Shown: positions 23,846 through 32,544 of the stretch, piece by piece
How positions within the stretch are numbered: the stretch's first letter is position 1
Layout of the letters: the number at the start of each line of letters is the position of its first letter
Assembly (NCBI GenBank): GCA_947258845.1
Contig: CAMYJZ010000017.1
Location: 1 to 35,080, forward strand
Length of the DNA stretch: 35,080 nucleotides
DNA from: an uncultured Ectothiorhodospiraceae bacterium
GTDB taxonomy: Bacteria > Pseudomonadota > Gammaproteobacteria > UBA9214
Reading direction: 5' to 3'
Position numbers and translations under genes: made by a program
Notes under the pieces: generated by a model
Seen by the model: the letters and a program-made list of their open reading frames with translations, nothing else
What the model was told of the DNA's origin: nothing
Database searches by the model: none

Positions 23846-25015
23846 TCAGACCGGCTTCAGTCTGAGCCGGGAGGTACGCGCGACCCGCTTGCTTGCGGGC
23901 AGGGTCCGGTGCAGGAGCCGCATTACCTTGCGTGCCGTGGCGCGGTAACCGGTCAGTTTGCCGCCGTAGATAGTCACGACACGCGGTGTCTGCGGGTTGT
24001 CCACCGGCAGCCTGATCTCGCGGGAACGCCTGAAGGCATCATGCTTCGAGGCCGGCAGCACCCTGAGACCGGCAAAACGGTCGATCACTCGGAGCGAGCG
24101 CTGCGGAAAGTAATGCTGCATTACCTCCAGCAGATAGGTCTCCTCGCTGGCCAGCGGCGTCACCTCGTCCGGGCGGCCGGTAAAGTCCGTTTCCGTCGTG
24201 CCCAGCAGCGCATGTTCTCCCCAGGGCAGCAAAAACACGGCGCGTCCGTCAGCCGGCACCTCCATGTAGTAGCAGCCCTGTTTCAGTCCACCCTCCATGA
24301 CCAGGTGGGCACCCTGCACCAGGTCGATGTCGATCCGTTCCGGTGTCGGCTTGATATGCCCGGCCAGGGTGTTGGCCCAGGGGCCGGCCGCATTCACCAG
24401 CGTGTGGGCGTGCAATTCCCGGACGCTGCCGTTGTGGCGGTACTGGATGTGGCAGCCGGACCCGTCGACCTCGGCCGTCACGAACTCGGCCGGGCAAGCC
24501 AGTTCCGCACCCAGTTCGATGGCGGACTGCATCACGGCCCGGGTCAGGCCGGCGTCGTTGGTCTGTGCATCGAAGTAGCGGTAGACCGCCTGCAGTCCCC
24601 GGGTCTCCAGGCCATCGAGGCCGTTCCATTCGCTGCGCTGCAGCTTGCGGAAGCGATTGGCCCGCTGCAGCCCGCCGAGCAGTGCGTACAGGCTCAGTCC
24701 GGCGCGGATGGTCAGCGGCCGGCGCGAGGTATCCGGGTAGACCGGGATGTGGAACGGTTGCAGGCGCACCAGTCCCGGGGCCAGCTTCAGCAGCAGCGTG
24801 CGCTCGTAGAGGCTTTCCCACACCAGCGCAAAGTCGAAGCCCTCCAGGTAACGCAGCCCGCCGTGGATCAGCTTGCTGGAACGGCTGGACGAGCCATTCG
24901 CCAGCGCGGACTTCTCGATGAGCAGTACCGAGTAGCCGTCACAGGCGGCCGCCTGCGCCACGCCAACCCCGTGGATGCCGCCGCCGATAATGACCACATC
25001 GAAGTGTTCAGCCAC
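23846..25015 (-). CDS. glpD: Glycerol-3-phosphate dehydrogenase (FAD), short GlpD
   Basis: The enzyme oxidises glycerol-3-phosphate to dihydroxyacetone phosphate and feeds electrons to quinone at the inner membrane. The 389-residue sequence has the FAD dinucleotide motif VVIIGGGIHGVGVA (7-20), the GlpD signature SSSRSSKLIHGGLRYLE (42-58), NAAGPWAN and LLPWGEHALLGTTETDF. E. coli GlpD has about 500 residues; this one ends near the point where the C-terminal cap domain would begin, with no sign of a downstream frame continuing it. The start overlaps the phosphodiesterase gene by eight bases and glpK begins two bases after the stop, so the three are co-transcribed. Confidence 0.9.
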   Translation of the reverse strand: MAEHFDVVIIGGGIHGVGVAQAAACDGYSVLLIEKSALANGSSSRSSKLIHGGLRYLEGFDFALVWESLYERTLLLKLAPGLVRLQPFHIPVYPDTSRRPLTIRAGLSLYALLGGLQRANRFRKLQRSEWNGLDGLETRGLQAVYRYFDAQTNDAGLTRAVMQSAIELGAELACPAEFVTAEVDGSGCHIQYRHNGSVRELHAHTLVNAAGPWANTLAGHIKPTPERIDIDLVQGAHLVMEGGLKQGCYYMEVPADGRAVFLLPWGEHALLGTTETDFTGRPDEVTPLASEETYLLEVMQHYFPQRSLRVIDRFAGLRVLPASKHDAFRRSREIRLPVDNPQTPRVVTIYGGKLTGYRATARKVMRLLHRTLPASKRVARTSRLRLKPV

Positions 25016-25757
25016 GTACCAACCCGTCGGGACCGTGCCCGGCCAGCAGCCGGGTGATGACGTTGGTCTCCACCAGGCCGATGCCGCGCGCCCGGAAGGC
25101 CGCCACCTCGTCGGGCTCGTTGACGGTATAGACCACCCATTCCCAGGGTCCCTGCCAGAGCGGTTCGGACTCCGGCGGCAGGCGCTTGCGGTTGCAGAAC
25201 AGGTACTCGGGTGCCAGTTCGGCGGCCAGGGTGCGGGTCGCAGCGGACCATTCCGGCAACACCCAGCCGATCGGTAGCGTGCCGATCTCCCGGACGTGGG
25301 TCAGTGCCTCGTGTTCAAACGAGATGATGATGCACTGAGAAAGGCTGTCGCCCAGTGCTGCCAGCACCAGGTCGGTGACACCTGCCGCGCCGCGCGCCTT
25401 GATGCTGGCATGCTTGAGCTCGACGAAGGCCCTGGCCTGCGGATAGCGCTGCAGCAGTGCCGCGAATTCATCCAGCCGTGCAATGCGCAGGTCCCGGAAG
25501 CGCTCGCCGAAGCGATCGTGATGGCTGGCGGGAAGTTCGCGCATTGCCCGGTAGTCGGTCTCCGTGATCACGAGTTCATGACCGGTGATTTTCAGCAGGG
25601 TCGGGTCATGGCTGAGCACCGCGACCCCGTCTGCGGTGATCTGCACGTCGGTTTCGATATAACGGGCACCGGCGTCGAGAATGGCACGGAAACCGGCCAG
25701 CGAGTTCTCCGGGAAGCACTCGGGTTCGCCCCGGTGGCCGATCAGGTACGACTTCAT
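25008..25757 (-). CDS. Glycerophosphodiester phosphodiesterase
   Basis: The 249-residue cytoplasmic enzyme (no signal peptide, so UgpQ-like rather than GlpQ-like) hydrolyses glycerophosphodiesters to glycerol-3-phosphate and an alcohol. GDPD motifs are GHRGEPECFPENSLAGF (residues 7-23), ARYIETDVQITADGVAVLSHD (30-50; catalytic E, D and H) and FVELKHA near 115. I start at the ATG at 25757, which overlaps the hydrolase stop codon as ATGA and has GGAG six bases upstream; an in-frame GTG four codons earlier is weaker. Its product is the substrate of the next gene, glpD. Confidence 0.92.
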   Translation of the reverse strand: MKSYLIGHRGEPECFPENSLAGFRAILDAGARYIETDVQITADGVAVLSHDPTLLKITGHELVITETDYRAMRELPASHHDRFGERFRDLRIARLDEFAALLQRYPQARAFVELKHASIKARGAAGVTDLVLAALGDSLSQCIIISFEHEALTHVREIGTLPIGWVLPEWSAATRTLAAELAPEYLFCNRKRLPPESEPLWQGPWEWVVYTVNEPDEVAAFRARGIGLVETNVITRLLAGHGPDGLVRG

Positions 25758-26647
25758 GCACCTCTCCACCAGTTGACGATCACCTGGTCGACGACGGGGT
25801 TGACCAGGTAGCCATAGGACCTGTGCACGTTCAGCCCCTTGTCGTCACGGTAGTAGTTGTAGATGCCGTCGTGCTTGTCATCGATATTCTCCACATAGTG
25901 GTGAGTCACCATCTCGCCGTAGTCATTCTGCAGTTTGGGATCCAGTGCCACCAGGTCGCCGCGGGCAGATATATTGATCCAGTTGCGGATATTCCCGGGG
26001 AAACGCTGCGGGTGCTGCTTACCATTACACAACAGGCGGTGCTGGACAAATCTCAGACCCAGCGGGCTGCCGATGGTCAGGAAGCAGTCGACACAGCAGC
26101 TGATGCCCTCCAGGTGATGCAGTTCCCAGAGCGCGTCGAAGGCAATAACCGAACCCATGCTGTGCCCGATCAACAGCACCCGGTCACCCTGCTGCGCGGC
26201 CTCCCTGAGGGGCACCTTCTGCAGGTCGCGAATCTGGCAGCTGATATTGTCCGCGTTCCGGAAATAACGCTCCGTTTCCCGGATCGATGACTTGATGCGG
26301 TTGTCGGGTATCAGGGGGATCAGCCAGGGCAGCGTGTCGCCCATCTGGTAGAGGAACCTGGCCACCCAGTAACTGAAGGGCCGGGCATGCCGGATGTCCT
26401 CGGCCTGTACCTGTTCCTGGCTGAGGAGCTGGTCCACCCAGGGGATGTCCCGGCCGATATCGCGATGCTGCCGGTAATAGAGGTAGTTCCAGGGAACCAG
26501 CGAGAATGCATCCCGAGTGTCGATTTCGTCGGCCACCTCCGGGTCGATGCGGCGGATTCCGTGCAACAGGCAGCGCAGCAGCTGCTCCCTGTGGGCCGCG
26601 GGCGGCGGTTTCAGGTTTTTCCCCGGCACGAAGAGGATGCGTTTCAA
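25754..26647 (-). CDS. Alpha/beta-fold serine hydrolase, putative lipase
   Basis: The 297-residue protein has the nucleophile elbow LLIGHSMGSV (about 159-168, Ser163) and the oxyanion-type start ILFVPG (4-9). A possible acid is D in ISARGDLVAL, and a histidine lies in DDKHDG. There is no signal peptide, so it acts in the cytoplasm. Substrates cannot be read from sequence. Its tight operon with a glycerophosphodiesterase and GlpD suggests acyl release from (lyso)phospholipids or acylglycerols; this is inference. The start is TTG at 26647, with no good alternative in frame. It follows the radical SAM gene by 36 bases. Confidence 0.8.
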   Translation of the reverse strand: MKRILFVPGKNLKPPPAAHREQLLRCLLHGIRRIDPEVADEIDTRDAFSLVPWNYLYYRQHRDIGRDIPWVDQLLSQEQVQAEDIRHARPFSYWVARFLYQMGDTLPWLIPLIPDNRIKSSIRETERYFRNADNISCQIRDLQKVPLREAAQQGDRVLLIGHSMGSVIAFDALWELHHLEGISCCVDCFLTIGSPLGLRFVQHRLLCNGKQHPQRFPGNIRNWINISARGDLVALDPKLQNDYGEMVTHHYVENIDDKHDGIYNYYRDDKGLNVHRSYGYLVNPVVDQVIVNWWRGA

Positions 26648-26683
26648 GGGAGGTCCGTCCGTGATTCCTTGTCAGTTCATTCG

Positions 26684-28072
26684 CTAGAACGAAACCAGCT
26701 GTTCGCTGGTGGGTTCGGCACAGCAGTACCAGTTCTCCGACAGCCGCGGCACCGGTTTCCCGCTCGCGCGGGGATCGAGCACCGGTACCGGTTGGCCGGC
26801 GTGCCGGTGGGCGCGCTCCCAGACACCCTGGAATACCTCAAAACGCGACAGGCCCCGCTGTTCCCCCTGTGCCACCCAGGCCTGCAGGTCGCGCTGCAAA
26901 GCATCGACCCGCTTGTCGGGATTGGCCCAGGGGTAGCCGAGTATCGCCGGATCGAAGTCACCGATGAGCTCGTGCAGCTGCTCGATTTCCAGCAGGTAGG
27001 ATCCTGCCGGGATCAGCAGGCGAATGGAGAGCTGCACCGGTGCGACGCTCTCCACCAGTTCCAGCGAGACAATGTGCTCGAGTAGCAGCAGATAATTATC
27101 CAGGGTGGTCCAGGGGGTGAAGGCAACAAAGGTCGGCGACAGGGCGATGCCGGTCTCGCGCAGGAAGGCCCTTGCAGTGATGAAATCCGCGCGCGTGTGT
27201 CCCTTGTCGAGGATGTTCAGGATGCCGTCATCCACGGATTCCACGGCGGAGATGATGAACAGGCAGCCGGTCTGCTCGAGTACCTTTATCTCCTCGGGAT
27301 AGTTGACGATGTGTTCGATCTTGATGGTCGCGTCGTAGCTCAGGTCGGGAAACTCGTCATGCAGCGCGTGCACGATCCTGAGCGCATGTGCGGGACCGTT
27401 GAAGAAGTCCGGGTCGCCGAAGGAGATATGCTCAGCCCCTGCCCTGACCTGGCCACGAATGTCATCCAGCACGATATCGGCGGGAATCACCCGGAAGCGG
27501 CCCTGGTAGACCGGCACGACCGGGCAGTGACGACACAGGTACTTGCAGCCCCGGGTTGTCTCCGCGAACCCCACCGTCTTGTGCGAGCCGTCGGGGTTGA
27601 TCAGGCTGGCATAACGCGACAGCGGTGGCAGCTTGCTGCGATCGGGCGGGATGAACGCGATCTTGTCGAGGCAGACCTCGGCTTCGCTCTGGCTGCTGTT
27701 GGGGTCCGCCTGCAGCCGCCCGACCAGCGATACCAGCCCGGGCTCGAATTCACCGCCGAGGATGGTCCCCACGCCCAGCGATCGGAACAGCCCGGCATTC
27801 ATGGGGGCATACAGCCCGTAGACACACAGTTCGGCATGCGGTGCGAGTTGCCGGATCTTGGGCAGCGCCTCCACCGCAATCCGGGTGGCAGTGTGCATGG
27901 CGATATAGATCGCGACCACGTCGAGGTCCGCTGTCAGTACCTCGTCGAGCTTCTGTATCGAGAGATCGCCACAGACCACCGCGCAGCCGGCCTGTTCCAG
28001 CCACGCCGCCGGTTCCGCCAGGCCGAAGGGCTGGCGTCCGAGTTCGTAGGGATTGATGAGTGCGACCTTCAT
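26684..28072 (-). CDS. Radical SAM protein with C-terminal CCAEP tail and B12-like N-terminal domain
   Basis: The 462-residue protein has an N-terminal cobalamin-binding-like Rossmann region (about 1-125). The radical SAM core carries CKYLCRHC (C176, C180, C183) for the 4Fe-4S cluster, and ISFGDPDFFNG and TIKIEHIV follow as in B12-dependent radical SAM enzymes. The last residues are RLSENWYCCAEPTSEQLVSF. An ending with CCAEP or, in selenoproteins, CUAEP defines a recognised but uncharacterised group; here Cys450-Cys451 are TGC-TGT. The reaction is unknown; methylation or a carbon-skeleton change is typical of the wider class. It leads the operon and is followed by the hydrolase, phosphodiesterase, glpD and glpK genes. 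Confidence 0.88.
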   Translation of the reverse strand: MKVALINPYELGRQPFGLAEPAAWLEQAGCAVVCGDLSIQKLDEVLTADLDVVAIYIAMHTATRIAVEALPKIRQLAPHAELCVYGLYAPMNAGLFRSLGVGTILGGEFEPGLVSLVGRLQADPNSSQSEAEVCLDKIAFIPPDRSKLPPLSRYASLINPDGSHKTVGFAETTRGCKYLCRHCPVVPVYQGRFRVIPADIVLDDIRGQVRAGAEHISFGDPDFFNGPAHALRIVHALHDEFPDLSYDATIKIEHIVNYPEEIKVLEQTGCLFIISAVESVDDGILNILDKGHTRADFITARAFLRETGIALSPTFVAFTPWTTLDNYLLLLEHIVSLELVESVAPVQLSIRLLIPAGSYLLEIEQLHELIGDFDPAILGYPWANPDKRVDALQRDLQAWVAQGEQRGLSRFEVFQGVWERAHRHAGQPVPVLDPRASGKPVPRLSENWYCCAEPTSEQLVSF

Positions 28073-28342
28073 ATAAAAATAATAATTAATATATTTAACA
28101 GTAAGATATAAATAATATTTGATTGTATTTCAAGATTCGTCCGGTGGCGCTACCGCCGGGCCGCCGCGAGGTCTGGCCAGGCGCTGCGCAGGACCGCCCC
28201 CCGGTTGACCGGCCAGGATGCAGCACGGGGCGGATGTCGGGTGCACAGCCAAGGGTATATAAAACGGATGTTAACCACTAGAATGCGTCCGCATCATACC
28301 GCATTTCCCGATCCCATCGACTTCCCGACAGGAACAATATCC

Positions 28343-28768
28343 ATGGCGAAAAAAGGCATTACCTGGTCCGGTTTTCTGTTGCGCTTCATTACCGCGATTG
28401 TACTGGTCTTTACCACCTATAACCCGGAGGGCTACTCCTATTATCACTGGGTCAGGGACAGCCTGCCCGCCATCGAGCCGTTGATGATCTTCGCCGCTGT
28501 CATCCTGCTGATCGGCTGGACCATCTTCCTGCGCGCCACGGCACGCTCCCTGGGGCCCTTCGGTCTGCTGCTGGCACTGGCCTTCTTCGGGACACTCATC
28601 TGGCTGGTGGTGGACTGGGGGCTGGTGCCTGCCGACAGCGTGCGCGCCATTACCTACATCACCCAGTTCGTTATCTGCGGGGTCCTGGCCACGGGCATCT
28701 CCTGGTCGCACATCAGGCGGCGCATGACCGGCCAGATCGATGTCGATGAAGTCGAGGGTGACGTCTAG
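28343..28768 (+). CDS. DUF6524-like four-helix membrane protein
   Basis: The 141-residue protein has four hydrophobic segments (about 9-26, 43-62, 70-92 and 103-122) and a charged C-terminal tail. The start MAKKGITWSGFLLRF and the motif TYNPEGYSYYHW match what I recall of the DUF6524 family, whose function is unknown. I choose the ATG at 28343, preceded by AGGAA; upstream in-frame codons are not membrane-protein-like. The rnd gene follows closely, so they may be co-transcribed. Confidence 0.8.
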   Translation: MAKKGITWSGFLLRFITAIVLVFTTYNPEGYSYYHWVRDSLPAIEPLMIFAAVILLIGWTIFLRATARSLGPFGLLLALAFFGTLIWLVVDWGLVPADSVRAITYITQFVICGVLATGISWSHIRRRMTGQIDVDEVEGDV

Positions 28769-28796
28769 CCCCCATGCCGCGCAAACCTGCAAGCGT

Positions 28797-29954
28797 TTGA
28801 ACACCAACGCCGATATCCGCTATATCGATTCGTCTGAATCGTTGCGGCAGACCTGCGCCGAGTTGGGCGCCAGTGACTGGATCGCGCTGGACACCGAGTT
28901 CCTGCGCGAGAAGACCTACTACCCGAAACTCTGTCTGGTACAGATCGCGACCCCCGAAGTCGTGGCCTGCATCGATCCACTGGCGATCGACGACCTGTCA
29001 CCACTGTTTGAGCTGCTCTACAACGAACGCATCACCAAGGTCATGCATGCCGCACGCCAGGATATGGAGATCTTCTACCACCTGCGCGGTGCCCTGCCCG
29101 CCCCCGTTTTCGATACCCAGATCGCCGCCCTGCTGCTGGGTTACGCCGACCAGATAGGCTATGGCAACCTGGTCAAGGAGGTCCTCGGCGTCAGCCTGGA
29201 CAAGCTGCACACCCGTGCGGACTGGTCGCTGCGGCCGCTGTCCGCGGAGCAGATCCGCTATGCCGCCGATGACGTCGTCTACCTGGTGCAGGTCTATCAG
29301 CAGATGATCGGGAAACTGACCACACGGGGCCGGCTCGACTGGCTGACGGAGGACTTCGAAAACCTGACCCGCGCCGAGTTGTACAGCAATCCGCCCGCCG
29401 AGGCCTGGCTCAGGGTGCGTGCTGCCAACCGGCTCAAGGGGCCGGCCCTGGCCGTGTTGCAGGCGCTGGCGGGCTGGCGTGAGCAGCTGGCCCAGGACCG
29501 GGATCGGCCGCGCGGCTGGTTGCTGCGCGATGACATCCTGATCGAGATTGCCCGGCATCTGCCCAAATCGCCGGCGGCCCTGGGCAAGATCCGCGGCCTG
29601 CCCGAGCGCACACTGCAGAAACACGGTACCCGGCTGCTCGCCCTGGTCGCCGAGGCCCGCGAGCAATCACCACAACCCCTGCCGAAGAAAGAGTTCCGCC
29701 AGCGGCTGAGCCAGTCCCAGGAGGCACTGGTCGATGTCATGATGGCCGTGGTGCGCCTCAGCGGGGCTGAGAATGAACTCAACCCGGCCGTGCTGGCATC
29801 GCGCAAACAACTGGAGCGACTGGCTACGGGGGATACCGACATCGATGCCCTGCACGGCTGGCGCCGGCAGCTGGTGGGTGAACGCCTGCAATCCCTGCTG
29901 GACGGCCGGCTCACTGTCGCGGTTGTCGACGGCCACCTCAGGATCAAACCCTGA
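28797..29954 (+). CDS. rnd: Ribonuclease D
   Basis: RNase D is a 3'-5' exoribonuclease that helps trim tRNA and other stable RNA 3' ends. The DEDD exonuclease domain shows WIALDTEF (Exo I), HAARQDMEIF (Exo II) and IRYAADDVVYL (Exo III). Two HRDC-type helical domains follow, to the end. From the TTG at 28797 the protein has 385 residues, close to the 375 of E. coli, and begins near IRYIDSSESL as expected. A longer reading from an ATG at 28740 adds 19 residues and overlaps the DUF6524 gene. The start is therefore uncertain. The gene converges on the ABC transporter operon with 24 bases between stops. Confidence 0.93.
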   Translation: MNTNADIRYIDSSESLRQTCAELGASDWIALDTEFLREKTYYPKLCLVQIATPEVVACIDPLAIDDLSPLFELLYNERITKVMHAARQDMEIFYHLRGALPAPVFDTQIAALLLGYADQIGYGNLVKEVLGVSLDKLHTRADWSLRPLSAEQIRYAADDVVYLVQVYQQMIGKLTTRGRLDWLTEDFENLTRAELYSNPPAEAWLRVRAANRLKGPALAVLQALAGWREQLAQDRDRPRGWLLRDDILIEIARHLPKSPAALGKIRGLPERTLQKHGTRLLALVAEAREQSPQPLPKKEFRQRLSQSQEALVDVMMAVVRLSGAENELNPAVLASRKQLERLATGDTDIDALHGWRRQLVGERLQSLLDGRLTVAVVDGHLRIKP

Positions 29955-29978
29955 GGAGCTGTCAGGGCCTGCCCCGCT

Positions 29979-30752
29979 TCAGGTCCTGATGCCGTAACCC
30001 CTTCTCAACAGCAGGATGCTGAAGCCGTACAGCAACGCGATGAAGGCGATGCTGATGGCGTAGGAGGCCGCCAGCCGGATATCCGAGATCCCCAGGAAGC
30101 CGTAACGGAAGGCGTTGATCATGTAGAGAATGGGATTGGCCAGCGAGACGTTCTGCCAGAACTCCGGGAGCATGTTGATCGAGTAGAAGATCCCCCCGAG
30201 GTAGGTCAGCGGGGTCAGGACGAAGGTCGGGATGATCGAGATGTCGTCAAAGCTCTTTGCATAGACCCCGTTGATGAACCCGGCCAGGGAAAACAAAATC
30301 GCCGTCAACACGATCATGCTGAACATTACCCAGAGGTTGTAGACATTGAGCGAGGTAAAGAACAGCGAGACCAGGGTCACGGCAATGCCGCAGGTCAGGC
30401 CGCGGGCCACGCCGCCACCGATGAAGCCGGTCAGGATGACGTAATTCGGGACCGGCGCGACCAGCATCTCCTCTATGTGACGCTGGAACTTCGAGCCATA
30501 GAACGACGAGACCACGTTGGCGTAGGAGTGGGTAATCACCGACATCATGATTAGCCCCGGCACGATGAAGTCCATGTAGACAAACCCGTCCATTTCTCCG
30601 ATCCGCGGGCCGATCAGGTTGCCGAAGACGATGAAATACAGCGCGGTGGTGATCATCGGCGGCAGCACCGTCTGGATCCAGATGCGTGCGAAGCGCAGCA
30701 CCTCCTTGGTGAGGATGGTCCGAAACGCGGTGAATTTCTGCTGCGGGGTCAT
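29979..30752 (-). CDS. yadH: ABC-2 type transporter permease, YadH-like
   Basis: The 257-residue permease has six hydrophobic segments and the ABC-2 signature region near the C-terminal half (FVLTPLTYLGGIFYSINMLP, about 175-194). It closely resembles E. coli YadH. Its start overlaps the end of the ATPase gene by four bases (ATGA), so the two are co-translated. The transported substrate of YadGH is not established. Confidence 0.92.
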   Translation of the reverse strand: MTPQQKFTAFRTILTKEVLRFARIWIQTVLPPMITTALYFIVFGNLIGPRIGEMDGFVYMDFIVPGLIMMSVITHSYANVVSSFYGSKFQRHIEEMLVAPVPNYVILTGFIGGGVARGLTCGIAVTLVSLFFTSLNVYNLWVMFSMIVLTAILFSLAGFINGVYAKSFDDISIIPTFVLTPLTYLGGIFYSINMLPEFWQNVSLANPILYMINAFRYGFLGISDIRLAASYAISIAFIALLYGFSILLLRRGYGIRT

Positions 30753-31684
30753 GCTTGAACGCCCGTGTTGCCGTTGCCCTCGACCAGCCGCATGAACAGC
30801 TGCTCGAGGCGGTTGGTCTTGTTGCGCATGCTGAGCACCTTGATGTCATGCGCACTCAGGTCCTGGAATAACTGGTTCATCGCGCGATCCCTGGAGATGT
30901 CGGCCTCCAGGGTGCACTCGTCGATCAGGCGGACGCTGTACCCGGGCAGCTCCGGCAGTCGCTCGAGCGGGTTGTCGATGTCCAGGATGAAGGTCTCCAT
31001 GTGCAGGGTATTCAGCAGTTGCCGGGTGCTGGTGTTCTCGATCAGTTCCCCCTCGTCGATGATAGCGACATTGCGGCACAGGCTCTCCGCCTCTTCCAGG
31101 TAATGCGTGGTAAGGATGATGGTGGTGCCGGCCGCGTTGATCTCGCGCAGGAACTGCCACATGGAACGGCGGATCTCGATGTCCACGCCCGCGGTCGGCT
31201 CGTCGAGGATCAGCAGGCGTGGTTCGTGGACCAGGGCGCGGGCAATCATCAAGCGCCGTTTCATGCCGCCGGACAGTGTCCGTGCCATGGTGCGCCGCTT
31301 TTCCCACAGGCCCAGTTGCCTGAGGTAGCGCTCCGCCCGGGCAAAGGCCTCGGCACGCGGTATCCCGTAATAACCGGCCTGGTTGGCGACGATCTCCTCC
31401 ACCGGTTCAAACTGGTTGAAATTGATTTCCTGCGGTACCAGGCCCAGGCATGACTTGGCGGCAGCCGGGTCGGACTCGATGTCGTGTCCGAAGATGGAGA
31501 CCTCGCCCCCGGACTTGTTGATCAGCGTAGCGATGATGCCGATGGTCGTTGACTTGCCGGCCCCGTTGGGGCCCAGCAGGGCAAAGAAATCGCCCCGGGC
31601 GACGTCCAGGCTGATGCCCTTGAGTGCCACATGACCGTTCTTGTAGGTCTTTTTCAGGTCGCGGATGGATAATGCCGACGTCAT
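30749..31684 (-). CDS. yadG: ABC transporter ATP-binding protein, YadG-like
   Basis: The 311-residue ATPase has Walker A GPNGAGKST (about 39-47), a Q-loop region LVPQEIN, the signature LSGGMKRR, Walker B RLLILDEPTAGVD and an H-loop ILTTHY. The C-terminal extension (about 220-311) is typical of ABC-2 ATPases. It partners the YadH-like permease encoded next. A small membrane protein gene lies just upstream, with only six bases between them. Confidence 0.93.
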   Translation of the reverse strand: MTSALSIRDLKKTYKNGHVALKGISLDVARGDFFALLGPNGAGKSTTIGIIATLINKSGGEVSIFGHDIESDPAAAKSCLGLVPQEINFNQFEPVEEIVANQAGYYGIPRAEAFARAERYLRQLGLWEKRRTMARTLSGGMKRRLMIARALVHEPRLLILDEPTAGVDIEIRRSMWQFLREINAAGTTIILTTHYLEEAESLCRNVAIIDEGELIENTSTRQLLNTLHMETFILDIDNPLERLPELPGYSVRLIDECTLEADISRDRAMNQLFQDLSAHDIKVLSMRNKTNRLEQLFMRLVEGNGNTGVQA

Positions 31685-31690
31685 CGTGTT

Positions 31691-31882
31691 TCAGACAAGC
31701 TTGATGAGAAACAGCACAAACAGGATAACCAGCGCGATGGGGATCAGCAATCCGGCCCAATCCCGGTTTTCGGCCTGGCGGCTCTGTTCCATGAGCGGCT
31801 TGATTCCGGGGCCGAACCACAGCAGCACCAGCAGGGCGATCGCGCCCAGCAGCAACATCTCCCAACCGGCCATCTTTTCCAT
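31691..31882 (-). CDS. Small two-segment membrane protein
   Basis: The 63-residue protein has two hydrophobic stretches (MLLLGAIALLVLLWFGPGI and LLIPIALVILFVLFLIKLV) around a charged loop RQAENRDWAG. The ATG at 31882 lies one base after the upstream stop codon, with GGAG nine bases before it. It is co-transcribed with yadGH. The function is unknown. Confidence 0.75.
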   Translation of the reverse strand: MEKMAGWEMLLLGAIALLVLLWFGPGIKPLMEQSRQAENRDWAGLLIPIALVILFVLFLIKLV

Positions 31883-31883
31883 A

Positions 31884-32348
31884 TCAGCGTCTCCTCGCCA
31901 GGGCACGTTCGAAGCGTGACCTGTGCATCGTAATAAAGCGCCGCTCCTGCAGCGAGCCGGGCCGGGGCAGGACCGCTATGCGCGTGAGGCCCGGCGTGAC
32001 CTCCCGGGTGCTGCGTGCGACCAGTTCCACGGGAATGACCGAGACCTCACCCCAGCGTGGCAACGTAGCGTAGTCGATAAGGTGCGTCGCCGTCTCCAGC
32101 CATATATGGGGATTGATTCCATGCTGGCCCGTTATGTAGGGGCCATAGACCACCGTTCCCAGGAGACAGGAGTGTAGCCGGGGCCATTCCAGGGGTCGGG
32201 TCTCGGCCGCCAGAGTCTCGACCGCCTCCCCCAGCGATTCCACGATTTCCCTGAGTTCCGCAGTATTCCGCTCTGCAGCTGCCACATCCCGCGCCGGCAG
32301 CAGCAGGGCGATACAGAGACAGACGATTATCGGCGTGTGTTTTGTCAT
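31884..32348 (-). CDS. Exported hypothetical protein
   Basis: The 154-residue protein starts at the ATG at 32348, which gives a signal peptide (MTKHTPIIVCLCIALLLPAR to about VAAAE). The mature part begins with a short helix (TAELREIVESLGEAVETLA), then a domain containing HSCLLGTVVYGPYITGQHGI and ending ERALARRR. I recognise no family. It lies immediately upstream of the small membrane protein and yadGH on the same strand and may be the first gene of that operon. It is divergent from fpr. Confidence 0.72.
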   Translation of the reverse strand: MTKHTPIIVCLCIALLLPARDVAAAERNTAELREIVESLGEAVETLAAETRPLEWPRLHSCLLGTVVYGPYITGQHGINPHIWLETATHLIDYATLPRWGEVSVIPVELVARSTREVTPGLTRIAVLPRPGSLQERRFITMHRSRFERALARRR

Positions 32349-32544
32349 GGCGGGGCGTGTGTAAACCAGACGGTACTGCAGGTATATCAAGGCGCGCGCT
32401 GATGTATTATTGCCGCTTGAATTACCATTATACAGCTGCCTGAGGATCAACAGTGACGGGAAATTTTGGGGATCACAGCGGAGAAAAGGCAATCTACCTG
32501 TTACCGGTAACCGACAGAACCATCCTGGTGCAGGTAGTGGATTC

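Noticed and set aside
23756-25057. 433-codon plus-strand frame opposite glpD
   Set aside because: It is antisense to a clear FAD-dependent glycerol-3-phosphate dehydrogenase and rich in Arg/Gln/His as shadows are.
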